From Deltaproteobacteria bacterium (lineage in GTDB: Bacteria > Desulfobacterota > Syntrophia > Syntrophales > UBA5619), in assembly GCA_016935075.1 (NCBI GenBank), contig JAFGRP010000052.1, positions 1 to 40,994 of the forward strand: a stretch of 40,994 nt of DNA, in the 5' to 3' direction. The position numbers were made by a program, and so were the translations under genes. Position 1 is the stretch's first letter. Each line of letters opens with the position of its first letter. Positions 17,230 through 25,343 of this stretch are shown here, piece by piece. A model generated the notes under the pieces. It was not told the origin of the DNA and did not search any database. It worked only from the letters and a program-made list of their open reading frames with translations.

Positions 17230-17497
17230 GAGCCTTGACCCATTTAAAAAATTGAACTCGGGAATTTGCTGGATGCGCGCCTGAAAAAGGGGCGAAAACC
17301 GCCGTCCCGTCCTGAAGGATGCTCCGGTAAATCAATACCTTCCCTTCGATTACTTTGGCAATCGTGATCCCTCCGCACGCTGGACATTTTTCGACCCTGC
17401 GCCACCTCGCTTCACTGTAGGGACAGGGTACCCCGAAAAATCCCCAATGCGCTCGTCCGGGATCCGATTGCCAGGCTACACAATAATCTTCTCTCAT
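17132..17497 (-). CDS. Doubtful small Cys-containing protein overlapping the HEAT gene
   Basis: A 121-codon frame starts at ATG 17497 without a visible ribosome binding site. Its first 85 or so residues look protein-like, with a CPACGG knuckle, an upstream Cys (VPCPYSE) and the plausible strand ITIAKVIEGKVLIYRS. The last third lies over the start of the HEAT gene in another frame and has shadow-like composition. It could be a real small zinc-binding protein with a long overlap, a frameshifted gene whose true end is near 17235, or non-coding. Confidence 0.35.
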   Translation of the reverse strand: MREDYCVAWQSDPGRAHWGFFGVPCPYSEARWRRVEKCPACGGITIAKVIEGKVLIYRSILQDGTAVFAPFSGAHPANSRVQFFKWVKAHGRNGFQEEDHLPVEDGTARCGSGRGAAPSAP

Positions 17498-17535
17498 GAA
17501 TGTGCCGTTATGGAATCGGCCTCCACCGCCGATCT

Positions 17536-18579
17536 TCAGGGAAGACGGTCGAAACCCGCCGGCATCACCGTTGTCTTGACCGCCCCGGCCTGTTCCTGGC
17601 TGAAGACGATCATGAAGGGGATCTCGCCGTTCGGTGCGATCCGCTCATTGGAGACGTCGCTCCCCTGGGGTATGGAAAGTTCCCTCTGAATCTCGACCTC
17701 CGCCATGGCGCCCAACTCCACATCCGTCAGGAGATTTCCGCAGGAGACGGTCTTCTCCCCGAGAACGACGTCATAGGCATCAGCGATGACCAGACGGACC
17801 CGGATCCTCGCCAGGGGATAGGGCGCCTGGTTGACGGCAAACCCCTCGATAACACGGAGGTTTCCCATGAGTAGATTCGCCACGGAACGTTGACGGACGT
17901 CCCTGATGCGCACCGGTGCCAGAACCGTTTCACCGCTTTTCTTCTCCGCACCGATGAGATTTTCGAGAACGGGTACCCCCCGCACCCATGGAGACACCCA
18001 CATCAACGCCCGGTTCCGGAGCTCCGGCATGAGATAGAGAGAAACCGCTCCCGCGACGATCACCAGAAAGACCACCAGGGCAATCAGCTTCAGGATCATC
18101 CGGCCCCACCGCTTCCGCCCCGTCCCATCCTCCACGGCCTCCTCTTCTTCCTCTTCTTCCTCTGCGGCCTCTTCTTCCCTTTCCACGCCGGTGACCGGAC
18201 CACCGAGGGGTTCCTTCCCCAGATCCTCTTCTATATCATCCGGCAGACTCTCTTCCAGCACCCCAAGCGAGGGTTCCTTTTCGAACTCAACCACCGGCGT
18301 TTGTTCGACACCGGCTCTCGGCTGTAGAGGAATTTCCGCCTCCCCCTCGGTCGGTATCGGACCTTTTTCCCCGACCGGAAAACGATCGCCCGGCGTGCGT
18401 TTGGCATCACTGATCCTTACGGAGGGAATCTCCGATTCCGCTGCGGGAAAATCGCCGGTGGGCCTTTCCTGAAAGAAGACGTGCTGGCAACGGCTGCACC
18501 GCACCCAGATGCCATCCCCTTCCATTAATTTCTCGTCAAACCGGAACCGGGTTTCACATTTCCGACACTGGATAATCAT
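17536..18579 (-). CDS. Zinc-ribbon membrane protein with DUF3426 domain
   Basis: The 347-aa protein starts with an MJ0042-type zinc ribbon (Cys5, Cys8, Cys28, Cys31), followed by a disordered Pro/Glu-rich linker with a poly-Glu run (about 133-150), one transmembrane helix (about 161-184) and an extracytoplasmic DUF3426 domain (about 215-345). The cytosolic zinc ribbon plus periplasmic domain suggests a sensor or scaffold, but the function is unknown. Its ATG overlaps the hpt stop by 4 nt (ATGA), so it is translated from the hpt mRNA. Confidence 0.85.
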   Translation of the reverse strand: MIIQCRKCETRFRFDEKLMEGDGIWVRCSRCQHVFFQERPTGDFPAAESEIPSVRISDAKRTPGDRFPVGEKGPIPTEGEAEIPLQPRAGVEQTPVVEFEKEPSLGVLEESLPDDIEEDLGKEPLGGPVTGVEREEEAAEEEEEEEEAVEDGTGRKRWGRMILKLIALVVFLVIVAGAVSLYLMPELRNRALMWVSPWVRGVPVLENLIGAEKKSGETVLAPVRIRDVRQRSVANLLMGNLRVIEGFAVNQAPYPLARIRVRLVIADAYDVVLGEKTVSCGNLLTDVELGAMAEVEIQRELSIPQGSDVSNERIAPNGEIPFMIVFSQEQAGAVKTTVMPAGFDRLP

Positions 18580-19121
18580 ATGCCCTCCCCCTCAGATGAT
18601 GTCCCAAGCACGCAAACATCCGGAAGAAAACGGAATTTCTCATTATAATCGAGTCCATATCCGACCACGAAACGATCCGGGATGGAAAACCCCACATAGT
18701 CCGCCGTGAAGGGGACCCGTCTCCTCTCCCGCTTGTCGAGAAAGGCGCAGACCTTGAGCGATGCCGGCTGCCGCTTCTGCAGAATCTCCACCAGACGGGA
18801 AAGGGTGAGACCGGTATCAACGATATCCTCCACGATAAGAACATCGTGTCCCGCAATCGGCGTCTCCAGATCCTTGCCGATCCGGATCTCTCCCGAGCTG
18901 ACGGATCCCGTGCCATAGCTGGCCAGCCGGACAAAATCGACCCGGCACGGGACAGCGAGCGCACGGATCAGATCGGCCATAAAAATGAAGGCGCCATTGA
19001 GGATGCCGACGACCAGCGGCTCTTTCCCTTTATAATCCCGGGAAATCTGAGCCGCAAGCTCCGCGACCCTCCGTTCAATGGCCCCCTTCGTGAAGAGGAT
19101 CTCCGTTGCCGCCTCCCTCAT
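18576..19121 (-). CDS. hpt: Hypoxanthine phosphoribosyltransferase
   Basis: This purine salvage enzyme converts hypoxanthine (and often guanine) plus PRPP to the nucleotide. In 181 aa it shows VVGILNGAFIFMADL, the SYGTG loop, the PRPP-binding VLIVEDIVDTGLTL and the C-terminal DRFVVGYGLDY. The start at 19121 is chosen because the family begins close to MREAATEIL. A longer frame to 19199 would translate through a REP-like palindrome. The promoter is likely at 19285-19313. Confidence 0.93.
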   Translation of the reverse strand: MREAATEILFTKGAIERRVAELAAQISRDYKGKEPLVVGILNGAFIFMADLIRALAVPCRVDFVRLASYGTGSVSSGEIRIGKDLETPIAGHDVLIVEDIVDTGLTLSRLVEILQKRQPASLKVCAFLDKRERRRVPFTADYVGFSIPDRFVVGYGLDYNEKFRFLPDVCVLGTSSEGEGI

Positions 19122-19162
19122 TTCTGCACCCGGGGAAAAACGTTGCCGCCTCTTTATTCCGC

Positions 19163-19189
19163 GGAGACACGATGCGGTATCATGTCCCC
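19163..19189. repeat. REP-like GTGTCCCC palindrome, copy 1
   Basis: This 27-bp imperfect palindrome runs from GGAGACACGATGC to ATCATGTCCCC with two mismatched pairs. It lies in the 5' leader of hpt, 42 bp upstream of its start codon. It is the same sequence family as the copies at 21352, 22144, 22174, 24050 and 24070. Confidence 0.8.
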
Positions 19190-19284
19190 GTCGGTCCATA
19201 CATCACCGTCCTGGAGAAACTCTTACGCCGCTGTTTCATCGGACCCATCGGCATCGGTCCGAAAAAAAGCAGCCACCCAGCCGC

Positions 19285-19313
19285 ACACTAAACGACGCCG
19301 GGCGACCTGTCAA
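19285..19313 (-). promoter_or_regulatory. sigma70 promoter of the hpt operon
   Basis: On the minus strand a perfect TTGACA (19308-19313) and TAGTGT (19285-19290) are separated by 17 nt. The transcript would start near 19278 and pass through REP copy 1 before hpt. Confidence 0.6.
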
Positions 19314-19423
19314 CGAAAATCAGAATCGAGGAACGAGATTGCAGATCCAGGGCAAAGATGATAATGGAGGCATGGAAATCGAAACTTAACCCTGCCGATA
19401 CCGGAAATTCCTGACAGAGAATT

Positions 19424-19549
19424 GACGGCATCGTAAAAAGTCCGGATGCTGCGTTGCGTTTCATCCTTCGTCATTGCGGCGTACGCCAAAAGTACGCCTC
19501 ATTCCTCAGAATTCGCGCGCCTTGCCTTCGGCCTTTTTACGAAGCCGTC
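19424..19549. mobile_element. MITE-like element with 17-bp terminal inverted repeats
   Basis: The left end GACGGCATCGTAAAAAG (19424-19440) and the right end CTTTTTACGAAGCCGTC (19533-19549) match in inverted orientation at 16 of 17 positions and bound 126 bp. Inside is a second perfect inverted repeat (GGCGTAC/GTACGCC, 7-nt loop). No coding capacity is evident. A degenerate copy of the same end sequence follows at 19571. Solo ends at 26205 and 32361 show that the family is dispersed. Confidence 0.7.
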
Positions 19550-19570
19550 CCATTTTCACGGCTTTTAGGA

Positions 19571-19588
19571 TTTTTTACGAGGTCATCA
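19571..19588. repeat. Solo terminal repeat related to the MITE end
   Basis: TTTTTTACGAGGTCATCA is a variant of the element end at 19533-19549 (consensus TTTTTTACGRRGYCRTCA). It lies immediately upstream of the radical SAM gene and contributes its weak GAGG ribosome binding site. Confidence 0.6.
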
Positions 19589-19597
19589 GAATTGAAC

Positions 19598-22153
19598 ATG
19601 GGCGATCCGTCCGCAACATATTCCGGCGATCTTCTTCTCGCCGTCGAAAAGCCCAGCCGCTATACCGGAGGCGAGGTCAATGCCGTCCGGAAGGACCCGG
19701 GGAGCGGCCAACTGCGTTTCGCACTCGCCTTCCCCGACACCTATGAGGTCGGGATGTCCCACCTCGGACTCCAGATCCTCTACGCCGTCCTGAACGGCCG
19801 GCCGGAGGTCGCCTGCGAGCGCTGTTACGCCCCCTGGCCGGACATGGAAGGGGAGTTGCGCCGCCGCCGGCTGCCCCTCTGCTCCCTGGAGTCGCAGCGG
19901 CCGCTCCATGCCTTCGACATCGTCGGATTTTCCCTTCAATACGAGCTCTCCTACACGAACGTTCTCATGATGCTCGAATTGGGCGGGATTCCACTCCGCA
20001 GCGGGGAGCGGGATGAGGCACACCCCCTGGTCATCGCCGGCGGCCCTTCTGCCTTCAACCCCGCTCCGATGAGCGCCTTCATCGACGCCTTCGTCATCGG
20101 CGAGGGAGAGGAGGCGGTCACGGAAATCGCCGACACCGTCACGGCCATCCGGCGCCGGGGCGGGAAGAGACGGGAACAGATCGAGGCCCTGGGCGCGCTC
20201 CGCGGGGTTTACGTTCCGGCCATCCATACCGGAAACGAAAAAATCGGAAAGCGGATCATCACCGATCCGGACGCCTGGCGCCAGCCCCTCTGCCCCGTCG
20301 TCCCCCTGATGAAAACCATCCACGACCGGGTGACCCTGGAGATCGCCAGGGGCTGTACGCGGGGTTGCCGCTTCTGCCAGGCGGGGATGGTCTGGCGACC
20401 GGTCCGCGAACGGACGCCCGCCGTCCTCGAGGAGATGGCCGAGGCGATGCTTCGGGCGACGGGGCACGGCGAGATCTCCCTCCTCTCCCTGAGTTCCGGA
20501 GACTACTCCCGGATCGAACCCCTGCTCACGACGCTCATGGATCGTTATTACACCCGGCGGGTCGCTATCGCGCTCCCATCGCTCCGCGCCGAAACCCTCA
20601 CGCCCCGGCTGATTGAAGGGATCCGGCGGGTCCGGAAGACCAGCTTCACCCTCGCTCCCGAGGCGGGAACACAGCGCCTCCGCGACGTGATCAACAAGGG
20701 GAATACGGAAGAGGAACTCCTCGCCACAACGGAGCGGGTCTTCGCAGCCGGCTGGAAAGCGGTGAAACTCTACTTCATGCTCGGCCTTCCCGGCGAGCGG
20801 GAGGAAGACCTTGAGGGAATCGCCGAACTCGCCCATCGGGCCGTCCGGACGGCAAAGAACCGGGGTCAGATCACGGTCAGCCTTTCAACTTTCGTGCCCA
20901 AGCCCCACACCCCCTTCCAGTGGCAGCGTCAAATCGACATCGGAGAGATCGTCGGCCGGCAGGAATTTTTCAAGGGACGCCTGAAGAACCGGAACATCAG
21001 CGTCAAATGGCATGACGCCCGGATGAGCCTCCTTGAGGGAATCTTCTCCCGCGGGGGGCAGGAGACCGGCGATCTGATTGAGAAGGCCTTCCATCTCGGC
21101 TGCCGCTTCGACGGCTGGAGCGACCGTCTCCGCTTTGACCTTTGGGAAGAGGCGCTCCGCCGGACGGGGATCGTCGCCGGGGCATATCTTCGTGAACGTC
21201 CCCATTCGGATATCTTCCCCTGGGATCGGATCGATTGCGGCGTCAGCCGGGATTTTCTCCTGGCCGAGGCCAAAAAGGCCGAAGGAGGCGAAGCGACGCC
21301 GGACTGCCGGACCGGACCCTGCAGCGATTGCGGAGTCTGCGATCACCGGACGGGGACACGATGCGGCATCGTGTCTCCTGTGATCGCCCCTGCGGACGCA
21401 CCCGTCGGAACCCTTGTCTCCACTTTCGCCGGCCGGGGGGCCGCCGAGAGGCCGGAAAAGGCCTTCCGCCTCCGGTTCACGAAATTGGGCCCGGCCCGGT
21501 TTCTCTCCCATATGGAACTCTCCTCAGCCCTCGGCCGGGCGATGGTCCTGGGCGGGATCTCCTTTGTCTATTCGCAGGGGTTCCATCCCCATCCGCGGAT
21601 CTCTTTTGCCGGGGCAACGGCTGTGGGTATGGAAAGCCGGGGCGAATTCGCGGACATCCGTATCCATGATCCCCAAGCGGCGCTGAATATCCTCATGGCC
21701 CGGATCAATACCGGCCTGCCCTCCGGTGTCGCGGTCACGGCAATGCGGGAACTCACGCTGCATGATTTCTCCCTCACCGAGTTGGTTAAGGGATTCGTTT
21801 ACGATTTGATTCTGCCGGATGGAATCGGCGAGGAAGTTCTGGAACGATTCGAAGCCGATATTTCCCGGTTTCTAGGCATGGAGCGCTTCCCCGTCCACCG
21901 GATGGCGAACGCAAAAACGATCATCAAGGAAATCCGTCCCCTCGTTGCAGACCTCGCCATGGACCGGTCTTCCCGCCGGATCATCCTTTCCGCGCATTGC
22001 GGTCCGGAGGGGACGGTCCGCCCCACCGAGCTTCTGACCGCTCTCTTCGGGCTTTCCCCCGCGGCGGCCCATGGGGTCCGCATTGTCAAGACGGCCACCC
22101 GTCCGGCCGATTTCGCCGGTCCGGACGACCGGAAAATCTTTATGGGGACATGA
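19598..22153 (+). CDS. B12-binding-domain radical SAM protein (TIGR03960) fused to a DUF2344 domain (TIGR03936)
   Basis: This is an 851-aa protein in two parts. The first (to about residue 580) has a B12-binding-like Rossmann region (AFPDTYEVGMSHLGLQILY, VIAGGPSAFNP, FVIGEGEEAV) and a radical SAM barrel with the cluster motif CTRGCRFCQAG. A Cys-rich segment (PDCRTGPCSDCGVC) follows. The second (about 615-825) is the DUF2344 domain (FRLRFTKLGPARFLSHMEL, SQGFHPHPRISFA). The reaction is unknown. The gene is often next to rplU/rpmA or RNase G genes, so a tRNA or ribosome role is inferred. The start is ATG 19598, with TTG 19592 as an alternative. A longer frame to 19454 runs through the MITE. A REP palindrome is translated within the linker and another supplies the stop codon. 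Confidence 0.88.
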   Translation: MGDPSATYSGDLLLAVEKPSRYTGGEVNAVRKDPGSGQLRFALAFPDTYEVGMSHLGLQILYAVLNGRPEVACERCYAPWPDMEGELRRRRLPLCSLESQRPLHAFDIVGFSLQYELSYTNVLMMLELGGIPLRSGERDEAHPLVIAGGPSAFNPAPMSAFIDAFVIGEGEEAVTEIADTVTAIRRRGGKRREQIEALGALRGVYVPAIHTGNEKIGKRIITDPDAWRQPLCPVVPLMKTIHDRVTLEIARGCTRGCRFCQAGMVWRPVRERTPAVLEEMAEAMLRATGHGEISLLSLSSGDYSRIEPLLTTLMDRYYTRRVAIALPSLRAETLTPRLIEGIRRVRKTSFTLAPEAGTQRLRDVINKGNTEEELLATTERVFAAGWKAVKLYFMLGLPGEREEDLEGIAELAHRAVRTAKNRGQITVSLSTFVPKPHTPFQWQRQIDIGEIVGRQEFFKGRLKNRNISVKWHDARMSLLEGIFSRGGQETGDLIEKAFHLGCRFDGWSDRLRFDLWEEALRRTGIVAGAYLRERPHSDIFPWDRIDCGVSRDFLLAEAKKAEGGEATPDCRTGPCSDCGVCDHRTGTRCGIVSPVIAPADAPVGTLVSTFAGRGAAERPEKAFRLRFTKLGPARFLSHMELSSALGRAMVLGGISFVYSQGFHPHPRISFAGATAVGMESRGEFADIRIHDPQAALNILMARINTGLPSGVAVTAMRELTLHDFSLTELVKGFVYDLILPDGIGEEVLERFEADISRFLGMERFPVHRMANAKTIIKEIRPLVADLAMDRSSRRIILSAHCGPEGTVRPTELLTALFGLSPAAAHGVRIVKTATRPADFAGPDDRKIFMGT
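21352..21378. repeat. REP-like GTGTCCCC palindrome, copy 2, inside a coding region
   Basis: This 27-bp palindrome (GGGGACACGATGC, then GGCATCGTGTCTCC, one mismatch) lies in frame within the radical SAM/DUF2344 gene. It codes for about nine residues (GTRCGIVSP region, residues 586-594) between the Cys-rich segment and the DUF2344 domain. Confidence 0.8.
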
Positions 22154-22195
22154 TGCCGCATCGTGTCCCCACCGATGATGCCGCATCGTGTCCCC
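22144..22195. repeat. REP-like GTGTCCCC palindromes, copies 3 (full) and 4 (partial), in tandem
   Basis: A full 27-bp copy (22144-22170) starts with GGGGACATGATGC and ends with GCATCGTGTCCCC. A second, 5'-truncated copy (22174-22195) follows after 3 bp. The TGA stop of the radical SAM gene is part of copy 3. The rplU promoter begins 15 bp after copy 4. Confidence 0.85.
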
Positions 22196-22210
22196 ACTCT
22201 ATAAATTTAC

Positions 22211-22240
22211 TTGACAAATGCACCCTGCTTTCGTTATGGT
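22211..22240 (+). promoter_or_regulatory. sigma70 promoter of rplU-rpmA
   Basis: A perfect TTGACA (22211-22216) is followed after 18 nt by TATGGT (22235-22240). A start near 22247 gives a short leader to the rplU ATG at 22274, which is preceded by AGAAGGA. No L21 autoregulatory structure was identified. Confidence 0.6.
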
Positions 22241-22273
22241 GCGAATCCAAAATTTTTTAGAAGGATATAAACC

Positions 22274-22585
22274 ATGTACGCAGTCATTAAAACGGGCGGT
22301 AAACAGCACAGGGTCTCCGTCGGAGATGTGATCGCCATCGAAAAGATCAGCGGCGACAAAGGGGAAGCGGTCGTTTTTGACCGGGTCCTGATGGTCGAGA
22401 AAGAGGGCGACATCCGGGTCGGGAGGCCCGTCGTCGAGGGCGCGAAGGTGGTCGGCGAGATTCTCGCCCAGACCCGAGGCGACAAACTTACCGTGTACAA
22501 GACGAAAAAAAGGAAAGGTTACCATAAAAAGACCGGTCACCGCCAGCTGTTGACCAGCATGAAGATCAGGGAAATATCCATTTAA
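22274..22585 (+). CDS. rplU: 50S ribosomal protein L21
   Basis: This 103-aa protein of the large ribosomal subunit shows the family N-terminus [18 protein letters not shown] and the C-terminal [13 protein letters not shown] followed by TSMKI. The length is typical. It is followed after 12 nt by rpmA, the universal L21-L27 pair. Confidence 0.97.
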   Translation: MYAVIKTGGKQHRVSVGDVIAIEKISGDKGEAVVFDRVLMVEKEGDIRVGRPVVEGAKVVGEILAQTRGDKLTVYKTKKRKGYHKKTGHRQLLTSMKIREISI

Positions 22586-22597
22586 GCGGAGGGCATT

Positions 22598-22855
22598 ATG
22601 GCACACAAGAAGGGACAGGGAAGCTCCCGGAATGGAAGAGACAGCAATTCCCAGCGGCGGGGCGTCAAGGCATTCGGCGGCGAGAAGATCAGCGCCGGTT
22701 CCATTATCGTTCGTCAGGTCGGCACCGTATTTCATCCCGGGAACAACGTCGGGCTTGGGAAAGACTATACCATTTTTTCGAAGATCGACGGCTTCGTGAA
22801 ATTCGAGCGACTCGATAAGAAGCGGAAGAAGGTCAGCGTCTACGCCGCGGCGTAG
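22598..22855 (+). CDS. rpmA: 50S ribosomal protein L27
   Basis: The 85-aa L27 protein begins [20 protein letters not shown] and contains [17 protein letters not shown] and [13 protein letters not shown], all diagnostic. There is no N-terminal cleavage extension of the Firmicutes type. The last codons form a 16-bp perfect palindrome (22840-22855, CTACGCCGCGGCGTAG) containing the stop codon, with a short T stretch a few bases later. It may be a weak terminator before obgE. Confidence 0.97.
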   Translation: MAHKKGQGSSRNGRDSNSQRRGVKAFGGEKISAGSIIVRQVGTVFHPGNNVGLGKDYTIFSKIDGFVKFERLDKKRKKVSVYAAA

Positions 22856-23045
22856 GCATCTTTTCCAATCGATATTCTCCAAACAGGTCTTCATCCTGGT
22901 GACGGGCCGGCAGGCGATATGGCGCAACCGCCGAGCGGTCCTCCTGCCCTTCAGGAAGGCGGGCATCGGCTCTTACCCCGCGGCAACCTGATGACATCCC
23001 CCGTCCCTCCGCTCCCCCCGCAAGAAAAAGGCATAGGCAATTCTC

Positions 23046-24059
23046 ATGAAATTCATCGATGAGGCGAAGATTTACGTCAAAGCGGGCGACGGCGGGCGCG
23101 GTTGCGTCAGCTTCCGGCGGGAGAAGTTCATCCCCCGCGGGGGACCGGACGGCGGCGACGGCGGCCATGGGGGAGATGTCATCATCCGCGCATCCCTCGG
23201 CCGGCGAACCCTCCTCGATCTCAAATACCGCCAGCACCACGTGGCAAAACACGGCGGCCACGGCGAAGGGAGCAGGCGGACGGGAAAGGACTCCCGGGAC
23301 GTGGAGATTGTCGTCCCGGTAGGCACCGTCGTCCGGGATGCGGAAACGGGTGAACTCCTCTCTGATCTGGCCGCCGATGGGGCCTCCCTGATCGTCGCCA
23401 AGGGGGGCATGGGCGGCCGCGGCAACGCAAGGTTCGCCACGGCCACCCGTCAGACCCCGCGTTTCGCCCAGCCCGGCATCCCGGGCGAGGAGCGCTGGAT
23501 CACGCTCGAACTCAAGCTCCTGGCCGATGTGGGAATCGTCGGTCTCCCGAACGTCGGCAAATCGACCTTCATCTCCCGTATCTCCGCCGCCCGTCCCAAG
23601 ATCGCGGATTACCCCTTTACGACACTCGTCCCCCATCTCGGCATGGTCCGATACGGGGAGCACGAATCATTCGTGATCGCCGACATCCCGGGGCTGATCG
23701 AAGGGGCGCACGAGGGGATGGGGATGGGCATGCAGTTCCTGCGCCACGTTGAGCGGACCTCCGTTCTGCTCCATATCATCGACGTCTCACCTGAATCCCA
23801 CGAAGGCGCCTGGCATGACTACGAACTGATCAACCGCGAGCTGGAACTCTTCAGCGCCGATATGCTGAAGAAACAACAGGTCGTGGCAATCGGTAAACTC
23901 GATCTCCCCGCAACCCGGAAAGGGTGGAAGGATGCTGTTGACATCTTTGCACAAAAAGGAATAGAATTATTTGCCTTTTCATCTGTAACGGGAGAAGGGG
24001 TCCCGGAGGTGCTCCGGGAGCTCATCACGCTGATCTCCCCTCAGGCCGCGGAGACGTGA
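23046..24059 (+). CDS. obgE: GTPase ObgE/CgtA
   Basis: This is an essential ribosome-assembly GTPase. The 337-aa protein has the glycine-rich Obg domain (MKFIDEAKIYVKAGDGGRGC, GGPDGGDGGHGGDV) and the G domain with GLPNVGKST (G1), DIPGLIEGA (G3) and GKLD (G4 variant of NKxD). No C-terminal OCT domain is present. It follows rpmA by 190 nt of non-coding sequence with no recognised feature. Its TGA stop lies in a REP half-copy. Confidence 0.95.
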   Translation: MKFIDEAKIYVKAGDGGRGCVSFRREKFIPRGGPDGGDGGHGGDVIIRASLGRRTLLDLKYRQHHVAKHGGHGEGSRRTGKDSRDVEIVVPVGTVVRDAETGELLSDLAADGASLIVAKGGMGGRGNARFATATRQTPRFAQPGIPGEERWITLELKLLADVGIVGLPNVGKSTFISRISAARPKIADYPFTTLVPHLGMVRYGEHESFVIADIPGLIEGAHEGMGMGMQFLRHVERTSVLLHIIDVSPESHEGAWHDYELINRELELFSADMLKKQQVVAIGKLDLPATRKGWKDAVDIFAQKGIELFAFSSVTGEGVPEVLRELITLISPQAAET

Positions 24060-24096
24060 TGCGGCCTGCGGGGACATGATGCGGCATCATGTCCCC
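24050..24096. repeat. REP-like GTGTCCCC palindromes, half copy plus perfect full copy 5
   Basis: A half copy (GGAGACGTGATGCGG, 24050-24064) contains the obgE stop codon. A full, perfectly symmetric 27-bp copy (GGGGACATGATGC, then GGCATCATGTCCCC) follows at 24070-24096. The tandem arrangement mirrors 22144-22195. The palindromes end 43 bp upstream of proB. Confidence 0.85.
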
Positions 24097-24139
24097 GAAA
24101 TGCAGACAAACGCAAGGCGTCGCCGGAGGGGAGGCGATT

Positions 24140-25288
24140 ATGACACGCAAAGAGCAACTCGCAAACGTCCGGAGGATCCTGGTCAAGGTCGGCAGCGCCG
24201 TTCTGACGGGCGAGGACGGCCTCGACCTCAACATCATCGAGCAACTGGTGGGCGACATCGCGGCCCTGCGCGAGCGGGGGTGCCAGGTCGTCCTGGTCAG
24301 TTCCGGCGCCATCGCCTCCGGGAAACACCGGATGGGAATCGAATGCAAACTCAAGAGTATCCCCCAGAAACAGGCAGCGGCCGCCGTCGGCCAGGGGAGG
24401 CTGATGCGGGTCTACTCCAACGCCTTCGGGAAACACGGTCTTTTTGTCGGCCAGGTTCTCCTGACGATGAGCGACATCACCGACCGCAAGCGTTTTCTGA
24501 ACATCCGCAACACCCTCTTCACCCTGTTGGAGTGGGGGGTCATCACGATCATCAACGAAAACGACACGGTGGCCGTCGATGAAATCAAGTTCGGCGACAA
24601 CGACAATCTGGCCGCGATGGTGGCCAATATCTGCGAGGCGCACCTCGTCATCAACCTGACGAGCACGGAAGGACTCTACGACCGGAACCCGGCCGAATCC
24701 AAGAAGGCTAAACTCATTCCCCTGGTCGTGGAAATCACCCCCGAAATCGAGGCCGCCGCAACCGAGGAGGCCACATCCGTCGGGATGGGCGGCATGAAGA
24801 GCAAGGTCCAGGCCGCGAAAAAGGTCACCGCCTCGGGCATCCCATACATCATCGCCCCCGGACGGCGCGCCGGTGTCCTTCAGGAAATCATGGACGGAAA
24901 GGAGACAGGCACCCTCTTCCTTCCGCCGGCGGAACACCTGAACAGCCGGAAATACTGGATCGCCTTCACACTGCGTTCCCGGGGCCGACTCTTCATCGAC
25001 GACGGCGCCAAAGAGGCCCTGATTGGGGACGGCAAGAGCCTGTTGCCCTCCGGCGTGACACAGGTCGAGGGGGATTTCGCCCCCGGGGATCCGGTTACCT
25101 GCGTGGATGCGGCGGGAAACGCGATCGCCAAGGGGCTGGTCAACTACAGTGCCGACGAGATCCGGAAAATCATGGGGCTCAAAAGCTCGCGCATCGAACA
25201 GGTCCTCGGCTACAAGGATTACGACGAGGTGATCCACCGGGACAACCTGGCCGTCACGGCACTGCAAGGCGGAAAGCCGACAACCTGA
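24140..25288 (+). CDS. proB: Glutamate 5-kinase
   Basis: This enzyme catalyses the first step of proline synthesis, ATP-dependent phosphorylation of glutamate. The 382-aa protein has the amino-acid-kinase domain (ILVKVGSAVL, VLVSSGAIASGKHRMG, QAAAAVGQGRLM, NENDTVAVDEIKFGDND, GMGGMKSKVQAA) and a C-terminal PUA domain from about residue 280. The start is ATG 24140, with GGAGGGGAGG upstream. An in-frame ATG at 24089 lies inside REP copy 5. The obgE-proB order is common in Desulfobacterota. Confidence 0.95.
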   Translation: MTRKEQLANVRRILVKVGSAVLTGEDGLDLNIIEQLVGDIAALRERGCQVVLVSSGAIASGKHRMGIECKLKSIPQKQAAAAVGQGRLMRVYSNAFGKHGLFVGQVLLTMSDITDRKRFLNIRNTLFTLLEWGVITIINENDTVAVDEIKFGDNDNLAAMVANICEAHLVINLTSTEGLYDRNPAESKKAKLIPLVVEITPEIEAAATEEATSVGMGGMKSKVQAAKKVTASGIPYIIAPGRRAGVLQEIMDGKETGTLFLPPAEHLNSRKYWIAFTLRSRGRLFIDDGAKEALIGDGKSLLPSGVTQVEGDFAPGDPVTCVDAAGNAIAKGLVNYSADEIRKIMGLKSSRIEQVLGYKDYDEVIHRDNLAVTALQGGKPTT

Positions 25289-25343
25289 TTTCGGGCAGTC
25301 TGCGTGCGCTGTGCGGCCGCCGGGTTGAGAAAGTCGAAGAACA

